Source: Acinetobacter sp. ASP199 (GTDB lineage Bacteria > Pseudomonadota > Gammaproteobacteria > Pseudomonadales > Moraxellaceae). Taken from it: a stretch of 64,000 nt of DNA. The notes below the pieces were generated by a model. That model was not told the DNA's origin. It ran no database searches and was given only the letters and a program-made list of their open reading frames with translations. Where the stretch lies: NCBI RefSeq assembly GCF_022700675.1, contig NZ_CP062182.1, positions 682,001 to 746,000 of the forward strand, in the 5' to 3' direction. The position numbers were made by a program, and so were the translations under genes. Of the stretch, positions 50,171 through 60,184 are shown one piece after another (within the stretch, counting starts at the first letter, position 1; every line of letters starts with the position of its first letter).

Positions 50171-50203
50171 GAGTTCAAATGACGCCACCTTCACCAAAAT
50201 TCT
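50171..50203. repeat. attR-like copy of the ssrA 3' end
   Basis: GAGTTCAAATGACGCCACCT(T)CACCAAAATTC matches 27 of 33 bases of 44556-44588, in direct orientation, and is followed by a hairpin with a T run (about 50211-50236). The region between the two copies is the presumed island. The divergence shows that it is old or came from a related but different attachment sequence. Confidence 0.7.
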
Positions 50204-50615
50204 TCTTATAAATCAGTTGCTTATATAAGTAGCTTTTTTGTTGAGTATTGTTTCTACTAATTAAAATTTTATTATCATCATTATCTTTAGTGATCACTTT
50301 CAATATAAATTAGTGTGTGAATAGTTCTGAATCTTAAATTTTATAAGTTTTATTGAGCTTAATGAAAAAACTATAAACCAAAAAAAATTAGTTCTTCCGC
50401 AAATTTATTTGAATATAGAAATAAAGATAATTTTATTTGATCAAATAAGGTGAATTACATTCATAAAATTTTATTGGAATTTTTAAATTTTATGGCAAGG
50501 ACATGAATATTATAGAAAAATATTCTTTACCTTCAATGTAATTACGATGCTAAAGGAATATTTCATAAGAATAATCAAAGCAGCTTCGCTGCTTTGATTA
50601 TTCAGTAGAAGCAGA

Positions 50616-51263
50616 TCAGGCAGCTTCAAGTGCATCCGTAATCATCTCCACCCCAGTTGCAGCTTTAATCTGCTCCAGCGTGACATCTTGAGCCAGTTCT
50701 ACCAGAACCACTCCGCGTGAAGTAATATCCATGACACCGAGATCCGTAATGATCCGGTTGACCACACCTTTACCTGTTAGTGGCAAAGTACATTGAGGAA
50801 CGATTTTCGAGGCACCATCTTTAGCCATGTGTTCCATTAGGACTACGACTTTCTGCACACCGGCTACCAGATCCATGGCACCGCCCATACCTTTGACTTT
50901 CTTGCCTGGAATCATCCAGTTTGCCAGATCACCCGTTTCGGAAACTTCCATTGCTCCCAGAATCGCAATATTGACATGCCCACCGCGAATCATGGCAAAG
51001 GAATCCGCACTGGAAAAGAAGGCAGCACCTTTACGGGCAGTCACCGTCTGTTTACCTGCATTAATTAGGTCTGCATCAACGGTTTTTACAGTTGGAAATT
51101 CATCAATGCCTAACAGGCCATTTTCAGACTGGAGCCAGACGTTGATATTGTCCGGAATATGGTTGGCCACCAGTGTTGGCAAACCGATACCAAGATTGAC
51201 ATAGAACCCATCTTCAAGTTCCTGTGCGGCACGTTGAGCCATTTGATTTCGAGTCCAAGCCAT
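50616..51263 (-). CDS. scoB: 3-oxoacid CoA-transferase subunit B
   Basis: A 215-residue beta subunit of a class I CoA transferase. The N-terminal [19 protein letters not shown] and the catalytic Glu segment QSENGLLG are clear, with [16 protein letters not shown] and [15 protein letters not shown]. Given the adjacent fumarylacetoacetase, the likely job is to transfer CoA from succinyl-CoA to acetoacetate, the end product of tyrosine breakdown. An alternative is 3-oxoadipate CoA transferase (PcaJ). It is translated right after the A subunit, 2 bases apart. Confidence 0.9.
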   Translation of the reverse strand: MAWTRNQMAQRAAQELEDGFYVNLGIGLPTLVANHIPDNINVWLQSENGLLGIDEFPTVKTVDADLINAGKQTVTARKGAAFFSSADSFAMIRGGHVNIAILGAMEVSETGDLANWMIPGKKVKGMGGAMDLVAGVQKVVVLMEHMAKDGASKIVPQCTLPLTGKGVVNRIITDLGVMDITSRGVVLVELAQDVTLEQIKAATGVEMITDALEAA

Positions 51264-51265
51264 GA

Positions 51266-51967
51266 TTATGCTCCCGCCTTTAAGGTCATCTGTTCAATGC
51301 GTTTTTCTGGTGAAGCATTAACGACAATGCGATTCACATAGATTCCAGGCAGATGGATATCATCGGGATCAAGTTCACCAATCTCTACGATCTGTTCAAC
51401 TTCAGCCACAGTGATTTTCCCGGCCATGGCGCATTCAGGATTAAAATTACGTGCAGTTTTACGGAAGACCAGGTTGCCGGCCTTATCTGCTTTATAGGCT
51501 TTGACCAGTGCCACATCTGCGGTTAATGACTTTTCCAGGATAAATTCTTTACCCTCAAATTCACGGACTTCTTTGCCTTCAGCAACCAATGTGCCGACAC
51601 CGGTTTGGGTGTAGAAAGCGGGAATTCCAGCACCACCCGCACGCAGTTTTTCTGCCAGTGTTCCTTGGGGCGTCAGCTCTACTTCTAGCTCACCATTTAA
51701 ATATTGACGTTCAAATTCCTTGTTTTCACCGACATAAGAAGAAATCATTTTTTTTATCTGCTTGGTCCGCAACAATTTACCCAAACCAAAGTCATCCACC
51801 CCCGCATTATTGGAAATACAGGTGAGGTCGGTGACACCGGTATTTTTTAAGGCTTCTATGAGTGCTTCAGGAATGCCGCATAAACCAAATCCACCGACCG
51901 CCAGTGTTTGATGATCTGCCACGATATCCGCTAAAGCTTCCTGAGCATTCGCAATGACTTTATTCAT
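51266..51967 (-). CDS. scoA: 3-oxoacid CoA-transferase subunit A
   Basis: A 233-residue alpha subunit partner of the preceding B subunit. It has the conserved [17 protein letters not shown] near the N-terminus, [25 protein letters not shown] and a C-terminal [24 protein letters not shown]. The pair forms the A2B2 enzyme. It follows the VOC protein gene by 23 bases in the operon. Confidence 0.9.
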   Translation of the reverse strand: MNKVIANAQEALADIVADHQTLAVGGFGLCGIPEALIEALKNTGVTDLTCISNNAGVDDFGLGKLLRTKQIKKMISSYVGENKEFERQYLNGELEVELTPQGTLAEKLRAGGAGIPAFYTQTGVGTLVAEGKEVREFEGKEFILEKSLTADVALVKAYKADKAGNLVFRKTARNFNPECAMAGKITVAEVEQIVEIGELDPDDIHLPGIYVNRIVVNASPEKRIEQMTLKAGA

Positions 51968-51990
51968 CAGAAATCCCTTCCTTTAAAAAT

Positions 51991-52566
51991 TTAAGCATCC
52001 ATCTTGGCTTCGCGAGCGCTCTGGTCTAATTCATCCGCATGCAAGAAGTGTGTATGTGAAGGTGCGCGTTTGGTTTTGCTCCATTGTTCCAGCATGTCAT
52101 ACTTCATTGCTTCGGTAATCATGGCAATTTTCTGGTGTGCTTTTTCATCATCATAAGCCAGTTCCAGGCGATGACCATTTGGATCGAAGAAGTAAATCGA
52201 ATGGAAAATGCCATGATTGGTAATGCCCAGTACATCCACGCCATTGGCTTCCAGATGTTCTTTGGCCTGAACTAATGCCTGGCGATCCTTCACTTTTAAG
52301 GCAATGTGCTGTACCCATTTCGGGGTATTTTCATCACGGCCCATTTCCGGTTGGGTTGGCAGTTCAAAGAAGGCCAAGACATTGCCATTACCTGCGTCCA
52401 GAAACAGGTGCATATACGGATCGAAAGCCTTGGTAGATGGGACATGATCCTCAGCAAAAGCCAGAATAAAGTCCATGTTCAGGTTTTTTTTGTACCACTC
52501 TACGGTTTCTTTGGCATCTTTACAGCGGTAGGCGACATGGTGAATTTTTTCGATTTGAATGGTCAT
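51991..52566 (-). CDS. VOC-family protein, candidate dioxygenase of the homogentisate pathway
   Basis: A 191-residue vicinal-oxygen-chelate protein. Metal-ligand candidates are His10 in IHHVAYRC, Glu68 in AFFELP, His87 in WVQHIALKV and Glu135 in HRLELAYDD, arranged like one glyoxalase/extradiol-dioxygenase fold. The C-terminus has an extra helical tail (MLEQWSKTKRAPS). It lies between maiA and the CoA-transferase genes in a tyrosine operon where the usual homogentisate 1,2-dioxygenase is missing, so it may open homogentisate; this is inference. Alternatives are a glutathione-dependent or glyoxalase-like helper. ATG 52566 has AAGGATA upstream. Confidence 0.75.
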   Translation of the reverse strand: MTIQIEKIHHVAYRCKDAKETVEWYKKNLNMDFILAFAEDHVPSTKAFDPYMHLFLDAGNGNVLAFFELPTQPEMGRDENTPKWVQHIALKVKDRQALVQAKEHLEANGVDVLGITNHGIFHSIYFFDPNGHRLELAYDDEKAHQKIAMITEAMKYDMLEQWSKTKRAPSHTHFLHADELDQSAREAKMDA

Positions 52567-52586
52567 GGTTATATCCTTATATGTTT

Positions 52587-53231
52587 TTATGCTGCATCCA
52601 GTTGTGCTTCGGGTGCAGCCTTTTGAAAAGCGTCCAGTGAATTGCAATGGGTATAAATCGATTCAATTTTTGGGAAATCTGAAAGATCGATATTGAAACG
52701 TTTGGCGTTATATACTTGTGGAATCAGACAGCAATCTGCAAGGCTCGGCTGATCTCCAAAACAGAATTGTCCATTTGAATGTGTCAATTGAGCTTCAAGT
52801 GCTTTTAAGCCGGTAATAACCCAGTGTCTGTACCATTCGGTTTTCTGTTCATCGCTGGCATTCAGGGTTTTACTAAGGTATTGAAGTACACGTAGGTTAT
52901 TTAAGGGATGAATGTCGCAGGCAATATTCAGACTAAAGGCCCGGATCAGGGCACGCTGTTGCAAATCCTTGGGCAGCAGGGGAGTTTCTGGAAATTTTTC
53001 TTCCAGATATTCAATCATGCTGAGCGACTGGGTCAGCGTGAAATCATCTTCAATCAATGCAGGGACCAGCTCTCCCGGATTGACCCGACGAAATGTTTCA
53101 CTATGCTGTTCGCCGCCATTGTTCACCAGATGAACCGGGATATGTTCTGCTTCGAGTCCTTTCAGGTTGAGTGCAATACGAACTCGGTAAGCGGCTGAAC
53201 TCCGAAAATAGGTATACAGTTGCATGGTCAT
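52587..53231 (-). CDS. maiA: Maleylacetoacetate isomerase
   Basis: A 214-residue zeta-class glutathione transferase that isomerises maleylacetoacetate to fumarylacetoacetate. The zeta motif is the Ser-Ser pair in YFRSSAAYRVRIALNLKG, with IEYLEEKFP, a CDIHPLNNLRVLQYL block and GDQPSLADCCLIPQVYNAKRF. It follows fahA by 14 bases and precedes the VOC gene by 20, so all are co-transcribed. Confidence 0.95.
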   Translation of the reverse strand: MTMQLYTYFRSSAAYRVRIALNLKGLEAEHIPVHLVNNGGEQHSETFRRVNPGELVPALIEDDFTLTQSLSMIEYLEEKFPETPLLPKDLQQRALIRAFSLNIACDIHPLNNLRVLQYLSKTLNASDEQKTEWYRHWVITGLKALEAQLTHSNGQFCFGDQPSLADCCLIPQVYNAKRFNIDLSDFPKIESIYTHCNSLDAFQKAAPEAQLDAA

Positions 53232-53245
53232 AAGCTCACCCCGGA

Positions 53246-54529
53246 CTATTCAGTAAAACCGAAATTAATCGCTGGCAGGATTTTGCCGCTCACAGCACCG
53301 AAACCGATACGCAGGCCATCTTTTTCACAATGACCTTTCATGATCACGGTATCGCCGTCCTGAATGAACGTACGCTGTTCACCATTCGACAAAGTCAGTG
53401 GTTTGGTGGCATTCCAGGTAATTTCCAGTAATGAACCATAAGAATTTGGCGTAGGACCGGAAATCGTGCCTGAACCCATCAGATCACCAACCTGTACATT
53501 ACAGCCGGCAATGGTGTGATGAGCCAGTTGCTGTGCCATTGACCAGTACATATATTTGAAATTGGTTTCACAGATCACATCAGCTTGGTCAGAATTTTCA
53601 GGCTGAATTTCAACAGACAGGTTAATGTCATAGCTATTGCTGCTGTTATCTTCACGCAGATAAGCCAGCGGTTTTGGCTCCTGATCAGGTGAACTGGTTT
53701 TAAACGGTTCAAGTGCTTCCAACGTCACGATCCATGGCGAGATCGAAGAGGCAAAAGTCTTGGCATTGAACGGCCCTAGAGGCACATATTCCCATTGTTG
53801 CAAGTCACGTGCAGACCAGTCATTGAATAGAACCATACCAAAAATATGATCCCAGGCATTTTCAATTGCAATGGGCTCACCTAAGTTATTTGGTTTGCCA
53901 ATAATAAAGCCGGTTTCCAGTTCGAAGTCGAGTTTGCGACATGCTGAAAATACTGGGCGATCAGAATCCGGTAATTTGATCTGTCCAGATGGACGCACGA
54001 TCTCTGTCCCGCTGACAATTACGGAGCTGGCACGACCGTTATAACCGACTGGAAGTTCTGACCAGTTGGCTAACAGAGCATTTTTCGGATCGCGGAACAT
54101 ACAGCCGACATTGGTGGCATGCTCTTTGGATGAATAGAAATCGGTATAGCCTGGAATATACACCGGCAGATGCATTGTGACGTCTGACTGTTTAAAGAAA
54201 ACTTGATCACGAAGTTCCTGATTGTCACGCAATTCGGCATGATTGGCTGACAGTAACTTTTGTAATTCCATACGTACTTTAGACCAGTTGGCTTTACCTG
54301 ACTCAATAAAAGCATTCAAGGTTGGCTGGTTAAAAAATTGCTGAACTTGTTCCAGATTTAAATAACCCTTTGCTTCCAATACCGCCAGGTCAACTACCCA
54401 TTCTCCAAGTGCCACCCCGGCACGCGGTTGGGCGTTTTGTTCATCACTGAAAATACCGTAAGGAAGGTTTTCTAAAGGGAAATCTGAATCAGGAGCGATG
54501 TCGACAAATGACTTTAAACGTGTCGTCAT
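53246..54529 (-). CDS. fahA: Fumarylacetoacetase
   Basis: A 427-residue hydrolase that splits fumarylacetoacetate to fumarate and acetoacetate. It has the FAH N-terminal domain and the metal-binding C-terminal domain with GYTDFYSSKEHATNVG, RKLDFELETGFIIG, NDWSARDLQQWEYVPLGPF, and GSGTISGPTPNSYGSLLEITW. It is the first gene of the fahA-maiA-VOC-scoAB operon. Divergent from the IclR regulator, with about 220 bases between starts. Confidence 0.96.
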   Translation of the reverse strand: MTTRLKSFVDIAPDSDFPLENLPYGIFSDEQNAQPRAGVALGEWVVDLAVLEAKGYLNLEQVQQFFNQPTLNAFIESGKANWSKVRMELQKLLSANHAELRDNQELRDQVFFKQSDVTMHLPVYIPGYTDFYSSKEHATNVGCMFRDPKNALLANWSELPVGYNGRASSVIVSGTEIVRPSGQIKLPDSDRPVFSACRKLDFELETGFIIGKPNNLGEPIAIENAWDHIFGMVLFNDWSARDLQQWEYVPLGPFNAKTFASSISPWIVTLEALEPFKTSSPDQEPKPLAYLREDNSSNSYDINLSVEIQPENSDQADVICETNFKYMYWSMAQQLAHHTIAGCNVQVGDLMGSGTISGPTPNSYGSLLEITWNATKPLTLSNGEQRTFIQDGDTVIMKGHCEKDGLRIGFGAVSGKILPAINFGFTE

Positions 54530-54750
54530 AAATAGGGATCCTTTCCGTGGAAAATTTAAGTTCTATACAGAATCATACTTATATTTTTGAATTACGCAAT
54601 AAATAATTTGATTATGAATAATGTAAATTTGTTAAAATGCGGCTATGATTTGAATCTGGAATCAGATTTGGCTGAGCAAGATTTTTGATTTCAGTAGTAC
54701 AATGGCTTGATAGAACCATGAAAATTAATGCGTATATGCAGGATGAAACG

Positions 54751-55539
54751 ATGAGCGTTGAGGAAGAAAAATTACAGGGAGGGGTGCAGTCTCTAGAAGT
54801 AGGATTAACTGTACTCGATGCATTGACTGAACATAATGCACCGATGATGTTAAAAGAGCTGTCAGAAGTCCTGTCTATGCATCCTGCAAAAGTGCATCGC
54901 TATGTGGTCAGTCTGATACGTAAAGGGTATGCCCAGCAGCTCAGTGACGGGCGTTATAGCCTGGGTGAGCGTGCTCACGCATTTGGGGTCAATGCCTTAA
55001 AACGTACCGATATGCTGGAATTAACCCAAAAATATATTATGCAGATTCAGCAGCATTTAAATTGCAGTATTCATGTCAGCAAATGGTTTGCTGATGGTGC
55101 GGTGGTGGTTCAGTCGCTTGAATCCAATCATGTATTTAATATTATTACCCGGGTCGGCTCGCGTATGCCTTTGCTAAAGTCAGCAACTGGTCGTTTACAT
55201 GCCTGCCTTCAGCCAGAACACATCATCAAGCCTTTGCTGGAAAAAGAGTGGGCGAGTAGCGCTAAAGCAGGTCAATATCCTGCGAACGGGGAAGAATTCT
55301 TGCAGCTTAAAGAGAAAATTCTGCAGCAGGGCTATGCGTCAGTGACCGGTGATATGATGGCGGGCATCCATGCAGTGGCCATTCCGGTATATAACTTCAG
55401 CCGACAGCTTGATCATGTGATTACCTGTATCGGAACAGAAGACCAGTTGCCAGCAGATCAGATGCAACAGGCTATTGATTATCTGCTAGGGATTCAAAAA
55501 CAGATTGATGCCTTGTTTAATCCACAGGTGGCTGTCTAA
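54751..55539 (+). CDS. IclR-family transcriptional regulator of tyrosine catabolism
   Basis: A 262-residue IclR regulator. The winged helix is LEVGLTVLDALTEHNAPMMLKELSEVLSMHPAKVHRYVVSLI (helix-turn-helix around 30-60) and the ligand-binding domain has MTGRLHACL-type ATGRLHACLQPE and GIHAVAIPVYN. It is divergent from fahA and adjacent to tyrB, so it is likely to control these genes in response to a pathway intermediate such as homogentisate. The start at 54751 has CAGGATGAAACG, with AGGA 8 bases upstream; ATG 54685, 54718 and 54736 are longer alternatives. Confidence 0.88.
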   Translation: MSVEEEKLQGGVQSLEVGLTVLDALTEHNAPMMLKELSEVLSMHPAKVHRYVVSLIRKGYAQQLSDGRYSLGERAHAFGVNALKRTDMLELTQKYIMQIQQHLNCSIHVSKWFADGAVVVQSLESNHVFNIITRVGSRMPLLKSATGRLHACLQPEHIIKPLLEKEWASSAKAGQYPANGEEFLQLKEKILQQGYASVTGDMMAGIHAVAIPVYNFSRQLDHVITCIGTEDQLPADQMQQAIDYLLGIQKQIDALFNPQVAV

Positions 55540-55578
55540 TACTTTCTTCTATTACATACAATTTATAGTCATTACATA

Positions 55579-55611
55579 GATCCAGTCCTGATAGGGTACT
55601 GGATCTTTTTT
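55579..55611 (+). terminator. Terminator of the IclR gene
   Basis: GATCCAGT-loop-ACTGGATC forms a perfect 8-base-pair stem followed by six T. Confidence 0.88.
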
Positions 55612-55631
55612 ATATCCAAATATTGACTCTC

Positions 55632-55653
55632 CGACAAACCCGGTACGGTTCAA
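55632..55653. repeat. 22-base IS3-type terminal sequence (copy 2)
   Basis: CGACAAACCCGGTACGGTTCAA is identical to 44969-44990 in the same orientation. Its inverse reads TTGAACCGTACCGGG, typical of IS3-family ends. It lies between the IclR terminator and the tyrB terminator. No transposase sequence surrounds it, so it may be a scar of a lost insertion. Confidence 0.55.
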
Positions 55654-55704
55654 AGAGCCTTATCTGACCCTATTTTTATTTAAAAAGATCAAATCATTAT
55701 TCAT

Positions 55705-55739
55705 AAAAAAAGCCTTCCAGCACTTAAGCTAGAAGGCTT
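55705..55739 (-). terminator. Terminator of tyrB
   Basis: On the minus strand AGAAGCCTTC-TAGC...GCTGGAAGGCTT forms a stem with one mismatch followed by seven T. It lies right after the tyrB stop. Confidence 0.85.
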
Positions 55740-55757
55740 CTAACAACTTAATTATTT

Positions 55758-56984
55758 TTAAGCAATCAACGGTTCAGCTTCATTTTGCATTTTGATCACC
55801 GCAGCCATCGACTCTGCAACATAATCAATATTGCTGAGGTTCAGACCCGCTGTACACATCCGGCCACTACGGACCAGATAAATACCGTAATGCTGTTTTA
55901 ACAGATCCACTTGCTCAGCAGTTAAGCCGGTATAGCTGAACATGCCTTGTTGCTGGGTCAGGTAGCTGAAATCAAGTTCTGGTAGTGCCTGAGACAATTT
56001 TTCTTTGAGTAAGCCTCGCATACGTAAAATACGCTGGCGCATTTCTTCAACTTCAGCCTGCCATTGCTGAAACAGTTCAGGATTATTTAACACCTGACTG
56101 ACCAATAGCGCACCATTGGCCGCTGGACTCGAATAAATCCGGCGAACTGTAGCTTTTAACTGGCCTAAAACATTTTGTGCGCTTGTAGCGTCATCACAGA
56201 CAAAACTTAAGCTACCAATACGTTCTCCATATAAAGAGAAGATTTTGGAAAATGAATGGCTCACGATGAAGTTCATTCCGGCCTGATCGAGTGCACGAAT
56301 GGCATAGGCATCCTGTTCCAGCCCTTGACCAAAACCTTGATACGCCATATCCAGGAAAGGAATTAAAGATTGGGCTTTTAAAACTTCAATCACCTGATCC
56401 CATTCATGTGGCTGTAAGTCGGCCCCGGTCGGATTATGACAGCAGGGATGCAGTAGCACGATGCTCTGCGCTGGCAGCTGTTTTAAGCAATCCAGCATCG
56501 CCGGTACATTAACGGTATTGGTTTCTGCATCATAATAAGGATAGAAATGGGTCTGAATACCAGCGCCATTAAAGATGGCAATATGGTTTTCCCAAGTCGG
56601 CTGGCTCACCCAGATTTCAGATTCTGGAAAATATTTTTTCAAAAAGTCAGCGCCGACTTTTAGCGCACCTGAGCCGCCCAAGGTCTGAATCGTAACTACA
56701 CGGCCTTGCTCGCGGGCAGGGCTGGAAGTTCCAAAAATTAATTCCTGTGCAGCCTGGTTAAAGCTGTTCAGACCATCCATCGGCAAGTAAACACGAACTT
56801 TATTATAGTCAGGGGTCAGGTAAGTATAGGCTTTTTGCACTGAGTCTAGCTGCGGCACGATATTATCTTCGTTGTAATACAGGCCGATGCTTAAGTTAAC
56901 TTTGTTATTACGCTGATCTTTGTTGAATTCTTCCATTAAAGAGAGAATCGGATCGCCGGCATAAGTATCAATATGTTGAAACAT
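55758..56984 (-). CDS. tyrB: Aromatic amino acid aminotransferase
   Basis: A 408-residue class I PLP aminotransferase related to TyrB/AspC. The PLP lysine lies in [16 protein letters not shown] and substrate-binding blocks are [42 protein letters not shown] and [11 protein letters not shown]. It transfers the amino group of tyrosine or phenylalanine to 2-oxoglutarate, producing 4-hydroxyphenylpyruvate for Hpd. It lies between the permease gene and the IclR gene and is probably in an operon with the permease (29-base gap). Confidence 0.92.
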   Translation of the reverse strand: MFQHIDTYAGDPILSLMEEFNKDQRNNKVNLSIGLYYNEDNIVPQLDSVQKAYTYLTPDYNKVRVYLPMDGLNSFNQAAQELIFGTSSPAREQGRVVTIQTLGGSGALKVGADFLKKYFPESEIWVSQPTWENHIAIFNGAGIQTHFYPYYDAETNTVNVPAMLDCLKQLPAQSIVLLHPCCHNPTGADLQPHEWDQVIEVLKAQSLIPFLDMAYQGFGQGLEQDAYAIRALDQAGMNFIVSHSFSKIFSLYGERIGSLSFVCDDATSAQNVLGQLKATVRRIYSSPAANGALLVSQVLNNPELFQQWQAEVEEMRQRILRMRGLLKEKLSQALPELDFSYLTQQQGMFSYTGLTAEQVDLLKQHYGIYLVRSGRMCTAGLNLSNIDYVAESMAAVIKMQNEAEPLIA

Positions 56985-57013
56985 GAATCTATCCTAATCT
57001 AATCAATAAGCGA

Positions 57014-58414
57014 TTACGCTTCTGGTAATGTGCTAATTTTGCTGCTGTCTAACATAGCCGTCTGAGATTCCTGTTTGCGCTTAAAGAAGTAGGCAACCGA
57101 GAGAATACCAATCCAGACTGGAATCATGATGACAGCAACACGCATATCCGGGGTGCTGCTCATAATCAGCAGAATACCGCCCATAAATGCGATACATAAA
57201 TAGTTAGTGAATGGGTAAGCCACACTTGGAAAATCTGTTTTGGTCTGCATGCGGTTCATTGAGGTCTTGAATTTTAAATGAGTATAGGAAATTACTACCC
57301 AGTTAATCACAATGGCTGCGACCACCAGCATCATCAGCATGCTAAAGGCTTTTTCTGGCACCAGATAATTCAACAAGACACATAGGAGCGTACAGAATGC
57401 CGAGACCATAACAGCATTGACCGGAATACCGCGCTGATTGATTTTAGCTAAAAATTTGGGTGCATTACCTTGTTGAGCTAATCCCAACAGCATGCGGCTG
57501 GTACAGTAATTAGTACTGTTATAAACCGAAATCGCTGCGGTTAAAACCACAAAATTCAGAACTGCGGCCACTGTCTGGCTACCAAGTGAATCGAAAATCA
57601 GCACGAAAGGACTACCGCCTTGCGCCATCATATTCCAAGGATAAAGCGATAGAATCACCACTAGGCTCAGGATATAAAATAACAGAACACGGTAAACAAT
57701 CTGGTTCACTGCTTTAGGCAAGGTTTTTTTCGGGTTATCTGTTTCTGCCGCTGCAATGCCGACCAGTTCAATACCGCCAAAAGCAAACATGATCATGGCC
57801 ATCGCCATAATCAGACCCATAATCCCATTTGGGAAGAAGCCACCCAATTGCCATAAATTTTCCAGACTGGATTGGCTGTGACCATTGCCACTGGCCAGTA
57901 AATAACTGCCGAAAGCAATCATGGCAATAATGGCACCGACTTTAATGATCGCCAGCCAGAATTCCATTTCTCCGAATAATTTGACATGAAGCAAATTAAT
58001 CACATTAATGAAAATAAAGAAGCCGAGCGCAGACACCCAGGTTGGGATTTCAGGCCACCAGTAATGCACATACAGGCCGACAGCGCTTAATTCGGCCATA
58101 CAGACCAGAATATTCAGTACCCAATAATTCCAGCCAGACATAAATCCGGCAAACTTGCCCCAGTATTTATAAGCGAAATGGCTAAAAGAACCGCTGACAG
58201 GTTCATGTACAATCATTTCACCCAACTGGCGCATCATTAGAAAAGCAATCAAGCCTGCAATGGCATAACCCAGAATAACGGAAGGTCCGGCCAGCTTGAT
58301 GGTTTGTGAGATGCCGAGAAATAGGCCGGTACCAATGGAACCACCCAGTGCAATAAGTTGAATATGCCGGTTACTTAAACCCTTTTTCAGGTTTCCTTGT
58401 TCAATATGCTGCAT
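57014..58414 (-). CDS. aroP: Aromatic amino acid permease (AroP-type)
   Basis: A 466-residue amino acid/polyamine/organocation transporter with about 12 membrane segments. The N-terminal LKKGLSNRHIQLIALGGSIG and GTGLFLG marks, VSGSFSHFAYKYWG and MFAFGGIELVGIAAAETDNP are typical of the AAT family with AroP and PheP. It likely imports phenylalanine or tyrosine, fitting its place next to tyrB and hpd. Substrate choice cannot be decided by eye. Confidence 0.85.
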   Translation of the reverse strand: MQHIEQGNLKKGLSNRHIQLIALGGSIGTGLFLGISQTIKLAGPSVILGYAIAGLIAFLMMRQLGEMIVHEPVSGSFSHFAYKYWGKFAGFMSGWNYWVLNILVCMAELSAVGLYVHYWWPEIPTWVSALGFFIFINVINLLHVKLFGEMEFWLAIIKVGAIIAMIAFGSYLLASGNGHSQSSLENLWQLGGFFPNGIMGLIMAMAMIMFAFGGIELVGIAAAETDNPKKTLPKAVNQIVYRVLLFYILSLVVILSLYPWNMMAQGGSPFVLIFDSLGSQTVAAVLNFVVLTAAISVYNSTNYCTSRMLLGLAQQGNAPKFLAKINQRGIPVNAVMVSAFCTLLCVLLNYLVPEKAFSMLMMLVVAAIVINWVVISYTHLKFKTSMNRMQTKTDFPSVAYPFTNYLCIAFMGGILLIMSSTPDMRVAVIMIPVWIGILSVAYFFKRKQESQTAMLDSSKISTLPEA

Positions 58415-58538
58415 TTTTATTCATCATCCATGTGAGATTAAGTACTGAACAGTGATGATGGGCTTTATTATTTTTATACCGTCATCGGTGCAGAATCTTA
58501 AGTTTTATATAAGCGTATATGTTGAAACAGAGGCAGTA

Positions 58539-58572
58539 ATACCGATGCATATGACACTATATGCATCGGTAT
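58539..58572. repeat. Perfect 14-base inverted repeat downstream of hpd
   Basis: ATACCGATGCATAT (58539-58552) and ATATGCATCGGTAT (58559-58572) are exact inverse complements with a 6-base loop. The hairpin lies 15 bases after the hpd stop (58587) and before the permease start. On neither strand is there a good T run, so it may slow transcription or protect the hpd mRNA 3' end. Confidence 0.6.
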
Positions 58573-58586
58573 ATTTTAATCAAAGA

Positions 58587-59648
58587 TCAGGCTTTCGAGA
58601 TGTCCAGAACGCCACGTTTGATCTGATCACGTTCAATCGATTCAAATAAGGCTTTAAAATTCCCTTCACCGAAGCCATCGTCATCTTTGCGCTGGATAAA
58701 CTCAAAGAACACCGGACCAATCATATTTTCAGAAAAAATCTGTAATAGCAGGCGTTTATTACCGTCTTTGGTATTACCATCCAGCAGGATGCCGCGTTTT
58801 TGCAGTTCATCTGCCGGTTCACCATGATTTGGCAAGCGCTCATCCAGCATTTCATAATAGGTGCTTGGCGGTGGTGTCATAAACGTGGTACCTAAGGCTT
58901 TAAGCTTGTCCCAGGTTTCCAGAAGGTCATCACAAATAAAGGCAATATGCTGAATGCCTTCACCATTAAATTCATTTAAGAATTCAGCAATCTGACCATT
59001 ACCTTTATCTGAATCTTCATTCAGTGGAATACGGATCTTGCCGTCTGGTGCTGTCAGGGCTTTAGAAGTCAGGCCTGTGTATTCACCTTTAATATCGAAA
59101 TAGCGGATTTCCTGAAAATTGAAAATCTTTTCATAGAAATCTGACCAGTACTGCATACGGCCTTTATACACATTATGGGTTAAATGATCGATTTCATTTA
59201 AACCTGTACCCAGTGGACGGGATGGAACGTTATCAAAGAAAATAAAATCATTCTGGTAAATGTCACAATCCACCAGGAAGATTGGAGAACCGCCAATGCC
59301 TTTAATCGCCGGAATGTTCAGCTCCATTGGACCAATTTTGTTGTAAATTGGCTCGGCACCTATTTCAATTGCTTTTTGAAAGGCTTTCGCAGCATTTTTG
59401 GTGCGGAATCCCATTGCACAGGCAGAAGGGCCATGCTCTTTATAAAAATATGCTGCATATGATTCAGGCTGATAATTCAGAATGATATTAATATTACCTT
59501 GGCGCCATAAGTAAACATTTTTCGATTTATGCTTCGCCACTTTTGTGAATCCGATGGTTTGAAAAACAGGATCCAGCTGGCCATCTTCAGAGACGAATTC
59601 AATAAATTCGAATCCACACAGTTCTAATGGATTGGCTAATTCATTCAT
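58587..59648 (-). CDS. hpd: 4-hydroxyphenylpyruvate dioxygenase
   Basis: A 353-residue Fe(II)-dependent dioxygenase that converts 4-hydroxyphenylpyruvate to homogentisate. It has two VOC domains; iron ligands are the His of HLTHNVY, His of [11 protein letters not shown] and Glu of [11 protein letters not shown]. Other marks are [34 protein letters not shown] and the C-terminal [15 protein letters not shown]. The gene has its own 940-base upstream spacer with no clear gene. Confidence 0.96.
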   Translation of the reverse strand: MNELANPLELCGFEFIEFVSEDGQLDPVFQTIGFTKVAKHKSKNVYLWRQGNINIILNYQPESYAAYFYKEHGPSACAMGFRTKNAAKAFQKAIEIGAEPIYNKIGPMELNIPAIKGIGGSPIFLVDCDIYQNDFIFFDNVPSRPLGTGLNEIDHLTHNVYKGRMQYWSDFYEKIFNFQEIRYFDIKGEYTGLTSKALTAPDGKIRIPLNEDSDKGNGQIAEFLNEFNGEGIQHIAFICDDLLETWDKLKALGTTFMTPPPSTYYEMLDERLPNHGEPADELQKRGILLDGNTKDGNKRLLLQIFSENMIGPVFFEFIQRKDDDGFGEGNFKALFESIERDQIKRGVLDISKA

Positions 59649-60184
59649 ACAACATCCTCATTATTTAAAAGCAATCCTATTGCTCATCTTTTACTGTCTT
59701 GTTCAGGCTCTACGGAGGTATGACTGCCGTTTTATATTGAGAAGACAAATCCGTTTGCCTGACTTCTTTGACTTGCTGAACTGCATCGATTCCTGATGCA
59801 CACAAGAAAAAGAAGGAATTTAACTCATCATACTGGATCTTGAATATTATTCAATACGTAATTTAATTACGTAATAAATAATTTAGTAAAATATGGGGTT
59901 AATTTATAACATAAATTAATGTTATTCATAAAAAATATTTTTTGGATAATTCCAGGAAATTAATGCACGGTAAATGTAGCTTTTTGTAAGGCTAAGTCGT
60001 CTTAAACGAGCTATTTTGTAAGGCTTGCTGAGCTCAAGTTTCTAGGAAAAGAAACTGAAAAATTGAAATATGCAGAACTTGGTTTTAAATTGATTTTCTA
60101 CAAAGAAAGAAAAAACCCTTAAATAATTGAGGGCCTTACTGTGGGGAAGGAATTTAATCTGTCAGTTTTTCCACTTCTATATTT

